Source of the DNA: Sphagnum compactum
Lineage: Eukaryota > Bryophyta > Sphagnopsida > Sphagnales
Assembly (NCBI GenBank): GCA_965153455.1
Contig: OZ234501.1
Location: 12,834,001-12,898,000, forward strand
DNA: 64,000 nucleotides
Direction of reading: 5' to 3'
The translations under genes were made by a program, and so were the position numbers. Below are positions 1 to 12,881 of this stretch, one piece after another (positions within the stretch are counted from its first letter, which is position 1; each line of letters opens with the position of its first letter). The notes below the pieces were generated by a model. That model did not search any database. It worked only from the letters and a program-made list of their open reading frames with translations, and was not told the DNA's origin.

Positions 1-299
1 AATCCCCAAACACCATAGAAGTTTACTATCATACATTTTGAATTGCCACATTCCCATTATCACACCCAAAACTTGAAATTAGTAAATTTCGACTTGTTGA
101 ACTATACTCAACATTAATGTGACAAACATTGCATACCTCCACCATCTCATCATTTCCAAATGCCCACCTTTAGGTTACTGTACAATGCAACAAAATCAAC
201 AAGAAAAACATGAAAAGTTGCATTGCATTAATCAACAATTAAATGTTGCATGAAAAAAATAAAATGTTGTCATGTCACATGAAAAAAATTAATGTAAAG

Positions 300-1350
300 T
301 CTAACAATGTTATCATCCACCTCTAAAAGCCCAATCTTACCCATACCATCTTCATTTTCTTTCATTAATGTTTACTCCATTTCCATGAACTCTTCCATGG
401 ACATTGTATTTGCCTTAACAAAAAAGAGGTCTATTCTAGTTATTTTATGGAATAAAATAACTTTCAAAGCAAATATCATCTTCACTAGAGTTTTCAACTT
501 TTGTGGACGTATGTCCATGTGCAAACAAGCTCTTTACCACTTTTCTTGGTCTATGTGATAGTCTTTTGCAAAATAGATTGACATTTTTTTGCTAGAGATT
601 GATGTTAATCCAACACACACTTGGTGTCATCTGTTGCATATTGGAAACATTTGGACATTGCATGCCCCCAACAACTCCCTATGAATGGTGTTGTCAACCT
701 TAATACCTCACAAGAAATAACAAAAATTAGGGCAATGTTCATAGTAATTAGATTGTTACCTTTAATTTTTACATATGCTAAGATTTTAACATTCAATCCA
801 TATGTTGCTAATACCTCGTTCATTTGTATAGCTATGGTAGTCCTAGACGTGTTTGCAATCTCAAACAACCTAATTGTTACATGGCTGAGCTTTCAATTAT
901 AATTCAAAAAATGAACAATCAAAACAAAAGTGTCCATTCCTCTTAACATTCAAAAATCAAAACTAATTGTGCAAATGTTGTGCAAGATTCAAGAATTTCA
1001 AAGATGAATATTTTCTTTAGTCTTTTCATCTAACCTTAGCAAAATGTCATTCATCAATTGACATTTTGATGGAAAGTTCACACATGGATTCTGCTTCAAA
1101 ATTAATCTTATAAGAAATGGTGACAAAAGACAAAATGACTAATATCTTAGCAATGAATAACACTAGATCTTCTTCAAATTGAATATGGTGGGGACCATTA
1201 TTATTGTAAGGAATGATACAACCAAAGAAAAATGGAATGTTGGATGGGGTGGGGCTAGACTTTTTTTTTGCTAATATTGCATCTCCTAATCTAACAAACT
1301 TTTCCTGTTCAATCCATTCAATCCAAATTTTATGGTGAGTCGTCTCCAAA
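300..1350 (-). pseudogene. Decayed hAT-like transposase fragment
   Basis: Minus-strand reading frames broken by stops and frameshifts resemble the transposase-like proteins of plant hAT elements. Around 868-605 the reading ILAYVKIKGNN followed by an ISCEVL segment and GHAMSKCFQYATDD matches a block I recall from these proteins (normally AYVKDEG, then SIVSCE, then GHAMSKACQYATDD). Around 560-400 a second stretch, PQKLKTLVKMIFALKVILF, matches the following block. Around 1349-1050 a weaker N-terminal part is seen (VLFIAK). Order and orientation agree with one element read right to left. No intact frame remains, and no terminal inverted repeats or target duplication were found. The assignment rests on recalled similarity, not a search. 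Confidence 0.62.
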
Positions 1351-2880
1351 TGTTTTCGAAATGCTAAAATTTCATTGGCAAACTTGTAGTTGATGATGTC
1401 CTTTTAAAATCTTACAAGTGTAACAACAGAATAACAAAAATACACATCTCAATTGCTTAGATTTAGGATAGGTTGAACTTATTTCTAAAGGAGTGACTAA
1501 AGCATTATTTGTTGCATAAAAAGCCCATGTTGTGGCATTGTGACTATTTAGCTTTCAGAAGTCTTTTTGTTTTGCCGATGTTGATTATACAACCTCATTA
1601 ATTGTAATTGTGATACACATTACATCTATACTAGTATTACAACTACCAGCACAACCAATAAAAGTTGATGCAAGGGCTAAACCATAAGAAAATTGGGTCA
1701 TTTGGTTAATCTCCTATTTCTACAAATTCAACATTAAGGTCAACCACAACATGAGCTTGGGGGATCATCAATGTTTCATTGTGCAAAAATCATCCATCTC
1801 TAAAAATCGATACACAAAGAACAAAAATGGCCAACACCAACCTTTGATAAGTAGAAACCCTTGATGCACAAACAAACTACAAACACAAAAAAAGGAAAAA
1901 AATATGTAGGATGATCAAGACATACTTCATAAAACATTGATGGTGGAGGCAAAAAAAAATTCTAGGGAAAATGAAGACAAACCTCATAAAACATTAATAG
2001 TCAAGGCACAAAAAAAAATTTGGAGAAAAATCAAGACATACCTCCTAGAGCACTGATGGCCAAGGTAGAAAGCTTATGGAGACACAATAATCAAACAAAA
2101 AGCAAAACCCCAAAGGTAAGAAAAAGTACTCCTACTAATCAACATGAAAATGACTACAAAAAACACAACAATGTAAATCAATTAAGCAAAGTGCAAGGTG
2201 ATGGAGATTTGATGTGAGGCATTACATAATAGAAAAGAACTACAAAAAATAGAACTCCCAATGATGGAGACAAATTGCAAAGCACGCTAATGGAAACAAG
2301 CTACATAAAACATAAGGATGCAGATTTGATGCAAAACACAAAATATTCAAGAAGTGCTGATGCAATGCCTAACGATGGAGATGAATTGCATAGCACAAAG
2401 TGATGGGGGATTGATCGATGTTGTGCAATGGAGACGACATGCTAAGGGTCGAACAATGGCAATAAGTTGTAAAGTCCAAGAAATAAGTTGCAAAATACAA
2501 AATCATGCGACAAAGGTGAAAAGCTTGATTTTAATCTTTTGTCTGTTCCCAATGTGTTCCTAACAAGTTCTCAAGATGCTTCCATCAGGTTCTCACCATT
2601 GTTTGCAGGTTCTCAATGTGTTCCCTAAGATGTTCCCATTTCCACCTTTTTTAATCCCATATTGTTTGGCCCCGGTTCAACTTCCATGTATATAAATGAG
2701 GACAAAAATAAGGGAAGTGGGCAGCAGTCAAAAAGGCTTCTAATTTGGGCAGGGAAGCACATTTAGGCTTCCATGTTAGGGAGCTGCCCCCATATTCCAA
2801 AAATATTGGTGATGGACCAATTAAATGACTCCTTGTGAAAAAAAAATTAAAAAATTTGTAGGCTCTCTAAACCATCCTAT
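1351..2880. other. AT-rich intergenic stretch
   Basis: Apart from the short tandem repeat near 1.9-2.1 kb I see no gene, RNA or recognisable transposon here. Reading frames are short and show no family resemblance. From about 2890 the composition turns GC-richer, marking the approach to the FKBP20-1 promoter and leader. Confidence 0.5.
1910..2095. repeat. Degenerate ~58-bp tandem repeat, three copies
   Basis: Units starting near 1914, 1971 and 2030 share the pattern ATCAAGACATAC, CATAAAACATTGATGG and an A-rich run. They differ by several substitutions each. Further degenerate echoes such as GATGGAGAC continue to about 2400. No coding function is seen. Confidence 0.55.
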
Positions 2881-2889
2881 TCCTTGACC

Positions 2890-3178
2890 TGTTCCTTTTT
2901 TTCGTCGCCGCCCGGGAGGCTACGGGACGAAAAACGAATAAAACATTATGGCTGCCCTGCCCTGCCCTGCCCTGACCTGACCTGCCCGGTGAAGTGCGTC
3001 GGTACGTTGCCCCACCAGTTCACCACTGGGCAGCGGGCTGATCTTCGGAAAAAACAGCGCTCAAGGAGGGCCAGCCGGCGGGCGTCCCTCCATACGCCTC
3101 TCAACAACTACGAGCGCAAACTGTGGAGAGCGGAAACACAAGCAGAAACAAGGGATACTTACAGACTAGCGACGAGCG

Positions 3179-3221
<43 letters not shown>

Positions 3222-3527
3222 CAGAGACAGAGGAGCACAGCAGACAGAGACAGAGGAGCACAGCAAACTGAGACTGAGGATCGGGCTATGGCGGTTCCCT
3301 CCTCCTCTTTGCACCTGTCCAAATTACTCAATCTCCAGCCCTTTTTTTCCACTGTAACTGTCATCTCTCCATCGGCCTTCATCCTCACACAAGGGGAGGA
3401 GGAGGAGGAAAAAGTGGAGCAAACAAGGCTTAACAAACTCCCAACAACCATCTCCCAGGGTTTCTAACCCTGGTGGGGGAGAGACAGACACAGAGAGCAA
3501 AGCGCTGCTCAGACTGCAGCAAATCTG
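2890..3527 (+). promoter_or_regulatory. FKBP20-1 promoter-proximal region and 5' leader exon
   Basis: A GC-richer block precedes a (GA)n microsatellite at 3182-3214 and a GACAGAG-rich stretch, followed by a good donor (CTG|GTATGT) after 3527. This looks like a non-coding first exon. The GA tract resembles the GAGA-type motifs bound by plant BBR/BPC factors, which is an inference. RPN5, at 38.65 kb, has a very similar GA leader. The transcription start is not defined; no clear TATA box stands out. Confidence 0.5.
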
Positions 3528-4219
3528 GTATGTCTTTCATGTTTCTTATCACAACCACTTTTGTTTGTTTGTTTGTTTGTTTGTTTGGTTGCTTGCTTGC
3601 TTGCTTCTTTTAAATAAATTTTTTAAAAAATTAATATTTTTGTTTGGGGGTTTGTTTTGGTGTGCATTTTTTCCTTGTATAATTAGGTTTTTTTTTTCCC
3701 CAGGTTTTATTCTGGTGTGTTTGATTTTTGTTTCTGGGTGCTCTCATGGCATTGTCAAGGTAGGCGGAAATCTTTGATCTTGAGCCTATTAGGTTTTTCC
3801 TGTATTTCAGTCTTTTGAAGCATCTGTGGGGGGGTTTTGGAGTATGAAGTTAGCATGAAGAATTTCTCGTTCATGGTATTATCTGCATGTGAAATCAGTG
3901 CTTTTTCATTTGAGAATTTGGTGCACACATGTGGATTGCTTTCTTTTTCTTTATTTGAGAATTTGATGCAGATGTGATGATGATGATGATGATGATGATG
4001 CTTATCTAACAGTAGTATAAAACCTGGAAATAGTTAGGGTTTGAGGCAGGCAGGGTTTGAAGAAGCATCATCAGAAGAAGATAGTATGGGAGACTATGGA
4101 TTGATATCATCATGTTGTTTTTTTGGTTGGTGTTGTTGTACTACTACTACTATGTGGATGGGGATATCTGACTGTGGTGTGTATGTTCATCTATGTGTGT
4201 TTGTTTTGCATTGTGATAG
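3528..4219 (+). other. Putative leader intron of FKBP20-1
   Basis: A GTATGT donor at 3528 pairs with a GTGATAG acceptor ending at 4219, 41 bases before the start codon. The intron is T-rich and holds (TTTG)n near 3560-3587, (CTTG)n just after, and (GAT)n at 3975-4000. Leader introns are common in plant housekeeping genes. Transcript data are absent, so the boundaries are inferred from splice consensus only. Confidence 0.45.
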
Positions 4220-4260
4220 AAAGAAAGAACTCTGGGACTCCACCAAAGTCAACAGAAAAT

Positions 4261-6487
4261 ATGAGCCTTGAGGTTGACCTGACAGGGGATGGAGGTGTCT
4301 TGAAAAAGATCCTCCGGGAATCCAAACCAGGAGCCTTGCGCCCGTGTGAAAACCTTCCAAATGTGGACGGTAAGCCCATCATTTATAAATGCAAAGCATC
4401 AATTGTTCTCAAATTGGTTTCCTTTTGGACCATTTGAGGAGCACTCCTGTGAGCCCACTCCCAAATTACAGAACTACTGAACAAGATGATGCACTTACTT
4501 TAATTCAGGAAAAAAATTGCTGCTTCGATCCAATTTCTATTAATGGTTACTCAACTTGTGAGTGTGGAGGGTTCTCCATACTTACGTGGGTATGATTCTT
4601 GCTGCAGATGCAAGCTAAACTAAGAATGTTGCTACACCTTCAAAAATGTTGAGCACAAGCCTGACTGCCAAGTGTTTCATTTGGGTTCATAGATAGATCC
4701 AGATGCTTTGCAAAGATGATGACCATTTGGTGGGACTGTACTTTCCTTAATGGTTGTGCAGTGCAATATGAGGGCAAGCTTGCAGACACAGGTGAAATTT
4801 TTGACTCCACCCGTGATGACAATACTGTTTTCTCCTTTGAGGTGGGCAAAGGGAGTGTGATTCGTGCCTGGGACATTGCCATCAAAACCATGCAGGTGAG
4901 AATAAATGAGTGCCTGCTTTCAGCGACTATTTGTATGACTACGTTTGTTGTTTATGCACTCAGAAGAGTTTGGGCCCTCCTCTCATGGCAACACTTCCTG
5001 ATTCCAACAAGACTTAACAAAGTGTAATGGAATTTGCATTAGCCAAACAAAACTTGAGTTTTCACCTGTTGTCAGTTTTGACAGATATGATGTTGTCATT
5101 ATGCGGATCTATTGTCAGCTAGTGTCTTGCTACCTTATGTAACCTCAGGAAGGGCTCTACCCAATACTTTCCCTATAGTCTTGGTTTGCTCCATTTGATT
5201 TATGGAAGACTTTTTTAGTTGTTTGCATGTCAGTCTCTTTCTGTAACTAGAGGTGAAGCGTTCCATTTTCAAGTTTTGTTTCATTCCTACCTTAGCTCTG
5301 CTGTGCTTCCTTGGTACCATTCATATAAGGTTCGCTATAAAGAATGATCATGACCAGTTCTTTCTTTTGCTTCTGGAAATGTGACAGAATCTCAGGGTGC
5401 AGAATTCTGTATAGTTATTGTTTGCCTGGAATTGTTGTTTGCCCTGTGACACAATGATTACCTTCAAAGTGTTGTCATGGTGGAGTTTTGCTCTGCAATC
5501 TCATAGATTTGATGTAAGATTTATAGAAGAATTCAACTAGGACTTATGAACTGTCTTTTTCTTTCGTTTTGGACCATAGGTTGGTGAAATTGCTCTCATC
5601 ACTTGCAAGCCCGATTATGCATATGGAAAAAGTGGAGCACCACCTGAGATACCACCTGGGTAAGTGTTCTCTCACTTGACGTTTGGGAAGTTGAATTGGA
5701 GATCAGGGTTAGGAGGCACATGGCTGTCACCAACAAGTGGGATTCGGTTCCTTTATTGTTCATGCTACTGATCCTGGAGTAATGCTGGAATAGTAGCTCA
5801 ACTAGTATTGTATACTGTGGCTTCTTCCTAGGCCTGCAGTGTCAGACTCTAGCTCATTCTTTCCACTTTGTGGGTTTTCTTGGTGCAGAGCAACATTGGT
5901 GTTTGAGGTGGAGCTGTTGGCAGCCAGGCCACCAAAGGGATCAACTCTTAACAGTGTTGCTGCAGAAAAGGCTAAGCTTGAGTATGCATGCTACTAACTT
6001 CTATGCTCTTGTCATATCATGTCATCATATTCTTAAGTGGGGTTTCCTGGTAGAAAATGTGGTCCTAGGACAGTAAGATTACAGGTAACTACATTTGATG
6101 TATGTAGTATTGATCAATCTGCCGCCTCCACTTCTCTAAGTTCTGTTATTCTGTGTTATGTCAAGAACATTTTCTTGGAACATTTGAACTGGATCTCAGA
6201 TTGCTGCTGGCACCGTGCAGTTTGTATAGAGCACTTTTCAGTACAAAGGTTTGTGTGTGTTTTTCTTTGTGCAAAGTATTTTGAGGTTTAAAAAGCTGCC
6301 TGACAAGTTTATTACATCTGGGGACAGGATGATACGAAAGGAGAGAGACATAGGGGCTGCGAAGAAAGAAGAAGACAAGAAGAAGAGGGAAGAAGCAAAA
6401 GCAGCAGCTGCATCCCGCATGCAGGCAAAACTGGATGCCAAGAAAGGTGCTGGCAAAGGAAGTGGGAAAGGCAAGGCAGGAAAATAA
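4261..6487 (+). CDS. FKBP20-1: FKBP-type peptidyl-prolyl cis-trans isomerase FKBP20-1
   Basis: Exons 4261-4369, 4762-4895, 5580-5659, 5889-5981 and 6328-6487 join in phase to 191 residues, the length of the plant FKBP20-1 family (about 190). The enzyme isomerises Xaa-Pro bonds. The start is fixed by MSLEVDLTGDGGVLKK, matching the family N-terminus. One FKBP domain (about residues 37-117) keeps the FK506/active-site positions: Y in VQYEG, FD in IFDST, FSF, VIRAW, YAYG and LVFEVEL. The last exon is a basic, Ala/Lys-rich tail (KKKREEAKAAAASR, ending in GKGKAGK), typical of FKBP20-1 and likely a nuclear-localisation or nucleic-acid-binding tail. No signal peptide is visible. Intron 2 carries a member of the interspersed repeat also found in RPN5 introns. 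All catalytic positions are present, so the gene looks functional. Confidence 0.93.
5370..5520 (+). repeat. Intronic repeat family, copy A (FKBP20-1 intron 2)
   Basis: Begins CTTCTGGAAATGTGACAGA and ends near CTCATAGATTTGATG, with ATTACCTTCAAAGTGTTGTC between. The same head, middle and tail segments recur in RPN5 introns at 40.4, 41.3, 42.5 and 42.9 kb. It is shorter than the longest copy and lacks the central part. Confidence 0.6.
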
Positions 6488-6943
6488 TGGAAACCCAAAA
6501 TTTGCCCTTAAAAAGAAATTTGTACTGAAGGACGGACTGTTGGATTCCTCAGTGTGAGGACAAAGGAGACAACTGACTCTGATAACTTGTGTTTTTTTCT
6601 CTTATTTTGAACTTCAAAAAACTCCATATCTTAAATGTACGTACTTTCACAAAAGTCTCTGATTGGCTTTGTTATTGGTTTAGTTACATGTTGGTTTTGA
6701 TTATTATAAGCAAAGAACCTCCTATGACATGTAATTGGGTATTGGGTTTCACTACTTTTCTCCCTTCTTTACATACCCATTGCCAGATACTACAGTATTA
6801 TTTCGAGGTATATGAATACTGATGTTTTCTTTAAGTGGTTTTCCAATGAAGAACACACAATGCAGTCTGAGTGATTTACCACTTTGATGGTTCTTTCTTT
6901 ACTTCCATGATCTGAAAGTATTTGGAGACCTGATTTTATGAGA

Positions 6944-6946
<3 letters not shown>

Positions 6947-6991
<45 letters not shown>
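6947..6991. repeat. (TC)n-(TG)n microsatellite
   Basis: About 36 bases of TC dinucleotides run into a short TG tract, some 460 bases downstream of the FKBP20-1 stop codon. No other function is apparent. Confidence 0.9.
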
Positions 6992-6992
<1 letters not shown>

Positions 6993-9900
6993 CTCATGTT
7001 TTTGCTCATCAGGTGAATGAAATAGTTTCACAACTTTTGTTTGAGAGAATGAAGGGTGCATGAAGGCTGACCGTTTTGGATGATATCTGACTGATGTTGG
7101 GATGTTGGGTGGATGCATCTGTTGTAGAAATGTATCAATCTTGGATTCACCTTTCATTGCCTTAATTGAATGACTCTCTATGCTTTGGAAAATAGTGCAG
7201 TCAATATACATATTTATTAGTTATCAAAAGTTTGCCATCTTCATAAATCAATGAAGACAAAATAGTGATATTCATCTCATTTATAATTAGGTAGCAAAAC
7301 AAGCTCATTACACTTTTCTTAAAGTCATACCTAGTCCAGCTTTCTTGTATATTTTTTTAGCATTTGTAAATGTGAAAAAAACAGTTTGATCCTGATTGTG
7401 ACACTCAATGCAAATTAATTAAATAATTTAATACTTACCTAACCATTTTGATCTGTTTTGCATCAGTAAAGCACTGCCTGGATTTTTCCTTTGTATTTTC
7501 AGCTCCCTTACCTGCCTCAATAAACCTGTTTCCAGCAAGCAGGTTCTTCTGCAGTGGAACGTACCAGCCAGGCTGTACTGGGATCTTCTGACCAGCGGAA
7601 GGTACTAGCCAGCCGGTCACTATTCTAAAAAGTGAAAAAAATTCCCAGCTCTGCTTTCCGTAGGAAAAGGACCCGAATACAGGCACTTTCGTGATTTTCG
7701 ACCTGTTCCCTTGGCCTACCGGCCTTGGGCACGTATCTCAAATCATGGAAGGGCCTGTACTCAGGCCCTTCTCCTATACTTAAGAAAACAATTCCATCCT
7801 TATTTTGGGTACTTAAAATATAATTCTATCATCTAATGACTCTTCCTTTTATTACAAATTCAAAATTTCCAACTAAAATTTTCCATTATTGAATTTAGAA
7901 CTTCTCATCTAATCGCGATGCATACACTTCTATGCAAAATGCTCATCAGTCAAATTCTACATATAACATAGTCCTTCAGACATCAATCACACATCATTGA
8001 GTTGAGTTTGAGCCAAAATTTGATGCCCAAATCCTAACCCAAGTGCAAATTTTTGGAGAGCAAAGCTGTGCACCAGAATTTTGGAATTAGATTTCTGGTT
8101 TTCTTCTTCTTGCAGATGAGTAGGATCATAATCTGTAACACAACAGAAGTTGTACTAGCACAGTGGTATTGCAATATGAGCAACCCCTTTTTTGGGGGCT
8201 AAATTTAATGAGTCGGATAAAAATAAAAATGGCTAAAATTATGTGTTTAAAAAAAAAAATTCTAGTCGCCAAATTTTCTAGAGTTTTTTTTTTTTGGAAA
8301 TATCGTCAGATTTCTCTATTGGGCTCTATCGTGTAGCCAAGAATGTGAAGGAAAAAAAATTGATCTCCTGAGCTGCATCAAATTGCAAATGCTGGATCGA
8401 TTTGTGCTATTGTTTATCCTTTTTTTTTGTGAACAATTGAGATTAGAATCTCAATCATTCAAACATTTGTATGTTTTTCTCACATTTGTGAGGTACTCGG
8501 GTGGGCGATCACCCGCCAGAGGAATTAGCCAAATTTGGATCCAGGTCAGGGAGGAAAGAGGAAAAATTTAGGATTCCTCTTTACATTTGGGCAACATTTC
8601 AAACCTATTGTCTAAATATGGCAACTTCAGAATTTTTTCCTATGGCAACTTATATTACGGCAACTTGGGCCCCATTTTGTCAAAAAAACATTTTTTTAAA
8701 AAAAAAATGTTGCTTGCCTGGCAAAAGAAAGCAATTTTTATGCGTAGACCTAATGGGAGGAAAAGTTGAAGTTTGATTATTAGATTAGGTGCTTATCAAT
8801 GAAGCTAAAAACATAGGTCAGCTGTTGAAAGAGGTTGAAAGGGGGAAAAGCTAATAATGACAAGTAAGCAAAACTAAAAACAAAAATCCTTTGTATCATT
8901 AGTACCTTCACTTTTGTTCTTGAGAGAAGTAAACATCCTTAACGAGCTTTATTTGGAGTCCCCACCGCAAACCCAAAATATAGGATAGATAGTCTTTACT
9001 TTGAGGTGAAGCAAGCTAGTTCAAGTGGAGAGGCTATAGAAATGGAAGTAGAAACAACATTACTTGAAGAAATGAAAGGTGTAAGCATAATAGAAATGGC
9101 CCAAGGAGCAAATGAAGGAGCACAACAAGAGGATGAGATTTTAGCATATTTGCTTGTTGTTGTAGAAGACAAAATCCATTGCCAAATGTAAGTTCCTTCA
9201 CCTAGATGGGCTTATTGTGGAATTTTACACCTTTTAAGATTTAATTTGGGAGGAGTTTTTCAAGATGATTAACACATTGGTATAGGAAGGGCGTCTCCCC
9301 AAATATGTGTATAAAAGTATGATTGCTCTTATATTTAAGGCAAGAGAGAAAGAGAGGTTTGGAAATTGGTGTTTGATTATTCTCTTAAATGTGGCATATA
9401 GAATTATGTTAAGGTTTTGTAACTCAGGCTGCAACTAATACTTACAAAGGTAGTTGTTAGGAGAATTGGTCTTTTCTTGCATAAGTTGATTGTAGTTAAA
9501 ATTGGTAGTAAAAGTATGTCAAGAATTTTGAATAAGTTAGCTTGGAACTAGTTATAATGTGAACATAGTTCTTAACATTTAGATTTTTGGATGGGATAAG
9601 CCATTGAGTGGGGTGTCTCAATCTAATTTTTGTTTGGATGTGATGTGTCATTCCAGGTGGTTTTATGTCATATGAGCGGACTACAAATATAGGTGCCAAT
9701 TTGGTAGCACACAACATATGGGTCAAACAACTTTCCTTCCATTGTTATATATTTTTCATAATGTTTTTTTAACACAAGAAATATATATTGGGCTAAAAAC
9801 TTTAACTAGCTTTTATTTTTGTTTAAGTTAGATTTTGCAAAAGCTCATAATAAGGCAAATTCAAAATTTACGTTTATGACGTTGGAATAGATGGGGATGG

Positions 9901-11540
9901 CACATGAGTTCATAAAGAGGTGAAACTATTGTTTAAGGATGTAAAAGTGATAATCTATTTCAATGGTTGCATTGCAAAATCATTTTAAAAAGTTGTGTTA
10001 ACAAGTAGAATTTTTTTGGTTAAGTAGTTCCATAGGCCTCCTAGTGACTACTAATTATTAGTGGTAGACTTACTGTCCCTTACCCAAGGGGTGAAGCTAG
10101 TGGGATTAGGTAGCTCAGGTTAGTGAGTGGTTGGGGGTAATTCACCCAATCATCTACAAAATTTCTAGGAAAGGATTAGGATAAGGGCCTTATTTTTTAA
10201 GGGTCAATGACAATGGGTTGCAGATGAAAATGGTTTAAAAGAAGGACGTTAAGGGTTGCAAGTGGCAAGTAGAGCCACTAAAGAACCTGCAGGCATGTAG
10301 AAGGAAGGGACAATAATGTTAAAAATGTCTATAAACCCCCTAGGCAATATTCGAGGGACGTTGAAAGTACTGTACATCTAATGAAAGTAACTACTTTCAC
10401 ATTCTCCTTTTTTTTCATCTTGCCCTCTCTCCATTCTACCCTTTACTCCCTAGATTAGAAAATTGATATAAGAGTAGGTTTGGTCTTAGACAATAAACCT
10501 TCAGTTTCCCCATTTCCCCTTGTATGACCTTTTACTTACTACTTGAGTAGTTGTAGTAAAGTAAGAGCAAGAGGGTAGTTCTTTACGTGAAGTAATAAGG
10601 GGTCAACCTTGTCCCCTAATCTTACCTCCTGGTTTTACCCCTTGGAAGAGGGGTAATAATTGGGGGTTGCAATTTCACCCTTTAACAAGTTGCATGTTAG
10701 CTCTTTGCCTTTTTCTCCTAAAGAAGGAAGTGCTAAATTTTATGATTGAAACAAAGAGGTGAATTAACATATATTAAATGAATCTCGCTCCCATGGAATA
10801 CAATGTAACACATATCGTATTCATGTATTGCAAGTTATGGATGTGAATAAAAATATAGGGTGTAATATATTGGTTGTTGGTGAAAATTATAAGTTAACTA
10901 GTTTAAAAATAGGGTACATTTTATTCAAATAATCAATTTAATTATAATATAGGGTATGTAATAATCTGAAATAATGGACTATAATTAATATAGGGTGGCC
11001 TTAATATGTATATATAATATAATTAAATAATAATAGGGTGATAATAAATATTTCAAGGTGAAAATATGAAATAAGGAGCCACAAAATGTGTGGACAATCC
11101 TTAAAATTTTATTTTTCAAAATTATGAAAAATCACCATGGGAACACTATATATAAAAAAGATTGTCTAATTTTTGAAATAAATTTATATTTTCAAAGTTG
11201 CAACTACAAAATTTTCATGAAAATTCACCATGTTTCAAAAGTCCTTTTATACATTTAAAACGTTCAAGAAAAAAAACATGTGGATAGGTGGTTTTTTTGT
11301 TTCAAAAGTTTTTTTCCCTTATCAAATGTTTACCAAATCATTTCAATTTTTTTGTGAATTTTAATATATTTCACAAGAAGGGATCCATGTCTTCAAACAT
11401 TCAAAAATTAAAAATACATATACGCTTTTAAATTTTGATACTCAAACATCCTTAAACACTAAAATAATTTTAAATTTGTAATAATGGTCCAAAATAAAGT
11501 TATAAGTTTGACTATAATCTAAGGCTTGAGTAGAAACATC
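6992..11540. other. Gene-free AT-rich interval
   Basis: I find no convincing gene. A GC-richer island at 7490-7770 contains a perfect 10-bp inverted repeat (7748-7757 with 7762-7771, four-base loop) and looks like an unidentified repeat remnant. At 8585-8670 a GGCAACTT-type motif recurs four times. Between about 10,850 and 11,040 the motif ATAGGGT recurs at 40-60 base spacing. None of these resembles a known element. Confidence 0.45.
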
Positions 11541-11542
11541 AT

Positions 11543-11990
11543 TAAGAAAAGTTGAGTTCAATTAGGAGAGGACCAAAAACACCATCAAAAGGAGTAGAGC
11601 TCGACTAGGAGAGGACTAGAAGCATCATTAAGAAAAGTTGAGCTCAACAAGAGGAAGACCTAAAATACAATAAAAAAGAACCAAACTTAGTTAAGAACAC
11701 ACCAAAAGCACAATCAGGAAGGTGAGACGAGGAACATAATCATGGTTAGGAAGAGCTGAACTCAATGAAAGGAGGACTAGAATCACAGACAAAAAAAATT
11801 AAATTTAGCTAGGCAAACACCAAAAGCACAATCAAAAGCATTTAAACTCATCTAGGAAAACACTAGAAGCACCATTAGGAAGGTGAGGAGGACTAGAATC
11901 ACGATTAAGAGGAGCCAAACTCAATGAGGGGAGGATTTAAACTACTTGATCGAGAGGATCCAAGCTAGGTGAGTAGACAACCAAAAGTTG
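11543..11990. repeat. Degenerate ~43-bp tandem repeat, about ten copies
   Basis: Units follow the pattern GTTGAGCTCAACTAGGAG, then GACTAGAAGCACCATTA, with starts near 11546, 11587, 11630 and 11672 and on to about 11,990. Several copies are truncated to about 30 bases. The divergence between copies shows an old array. It lies in the 5' flank of KXD1, about 1 kb upstream. Confidence 0.6.
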
Positions 11991-12640
11991 ATGACCAATA
12001 AAAGAGGTGTAGAAAATGTGTTGGTGAGGAGGATCCAAGCTTGGAACTGTAGCTAGCCTTCAACAAAGCATTGGCACCCACAATTTTCGAAAATTACTTC
12101 TCGAGATTGAGTTTAGGTTTGGTGAATGAGAATGCATACACCTTGTTGATTTAGAAGCCCTAAACTAGATTAATTATTCATCGCATGATTAAAATTGAAC
12201 GGTTGTTTTGATAAATATGATTAGTAATTTTTTCATCCATCATTGTGATGGGGTAGGTGAAGTTTGGTAGTCAACATATTACTGTTTTGGTAATAAGTGT
12301 GAAAGCAAGTTATCATGGGCTGCTATGTATGTGTTTGACTGAATTTTGTTTTTTCCAGTTTTTTACAACCCCAACTTTGAAGGGGCATATTTTTCTCATT
12401 TTCCATCCAAATTGAACGATTTCAAAGCCAGCACCCACCAACGCACCATCCACTGGATGAGGTCCGTTATTACTTACTCACTTGTGGATGAACCTCAACT
12501 GAGTTTTAATCTTTGGTTTAAACACGTTGGTGAACCAATTCTGTAGGAAATAATAGGTCTCGTATATAGGTAGATAGGTAGCAAAATAGGTAAATTATTA
12601 GGCAAGGAAATGGTCTATATACAGGTAAGGGCTGCTTTCA

Positions 12641-12688
12641 CTACCTACCTACTAACAACCTGCTTGTTGGTTGTTAGTAGGTAGGTAG
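12641..12688. repeat. Perfect 20-bp inverted repeat (hairpin)
   Basis: CTACCTACCTACTAACAACC at 12641-12660 is repeated as its exact reverse complement at 12669-12688, leaving an 8-base loop. It sits about 350 bases upstream of the KXD1 start in a tract rich in TAGGTAGG. A similar GGTAGGTAGGTAGG motif lies in the RPN5 upstream region near 38,520. It could be a miniature transposon core or a cruciform-forming promoter feature. Confidence 0.7.
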
Positions 12689-12881
12689 GGGGGAACAAAA
12701 AAAACAACTGAGCTAACCACCATGGTTAGTTAGGGAACTGGAACTCAACAGAAAACTGTTTCCTGACCCCTTATCATTCATCCTTCATGGTGCACTGTTG
12801 GGTTCTGGTTCGCTGTGGCCCTCTGAATGCATTACATCCGGCGGCAGTTGGATCTGCTCCGTCGGAGTTCAGCAGACAAAC

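Noticed and set aside
3101-3467. Overlapping frames with Arg-Glu or Ser-Leu runs in the FKBP20-1 leader
   Set aside because: They are translations of the GA microsatellite and lie before a donor site in a probable non-coding exon.
10850-11040. Recurrent ATAGGGT as telomere-like repeat
   Set aside because: The spacing is irregular at 40-60 bases and the unit is not the plant TTTAGGG tandem form.
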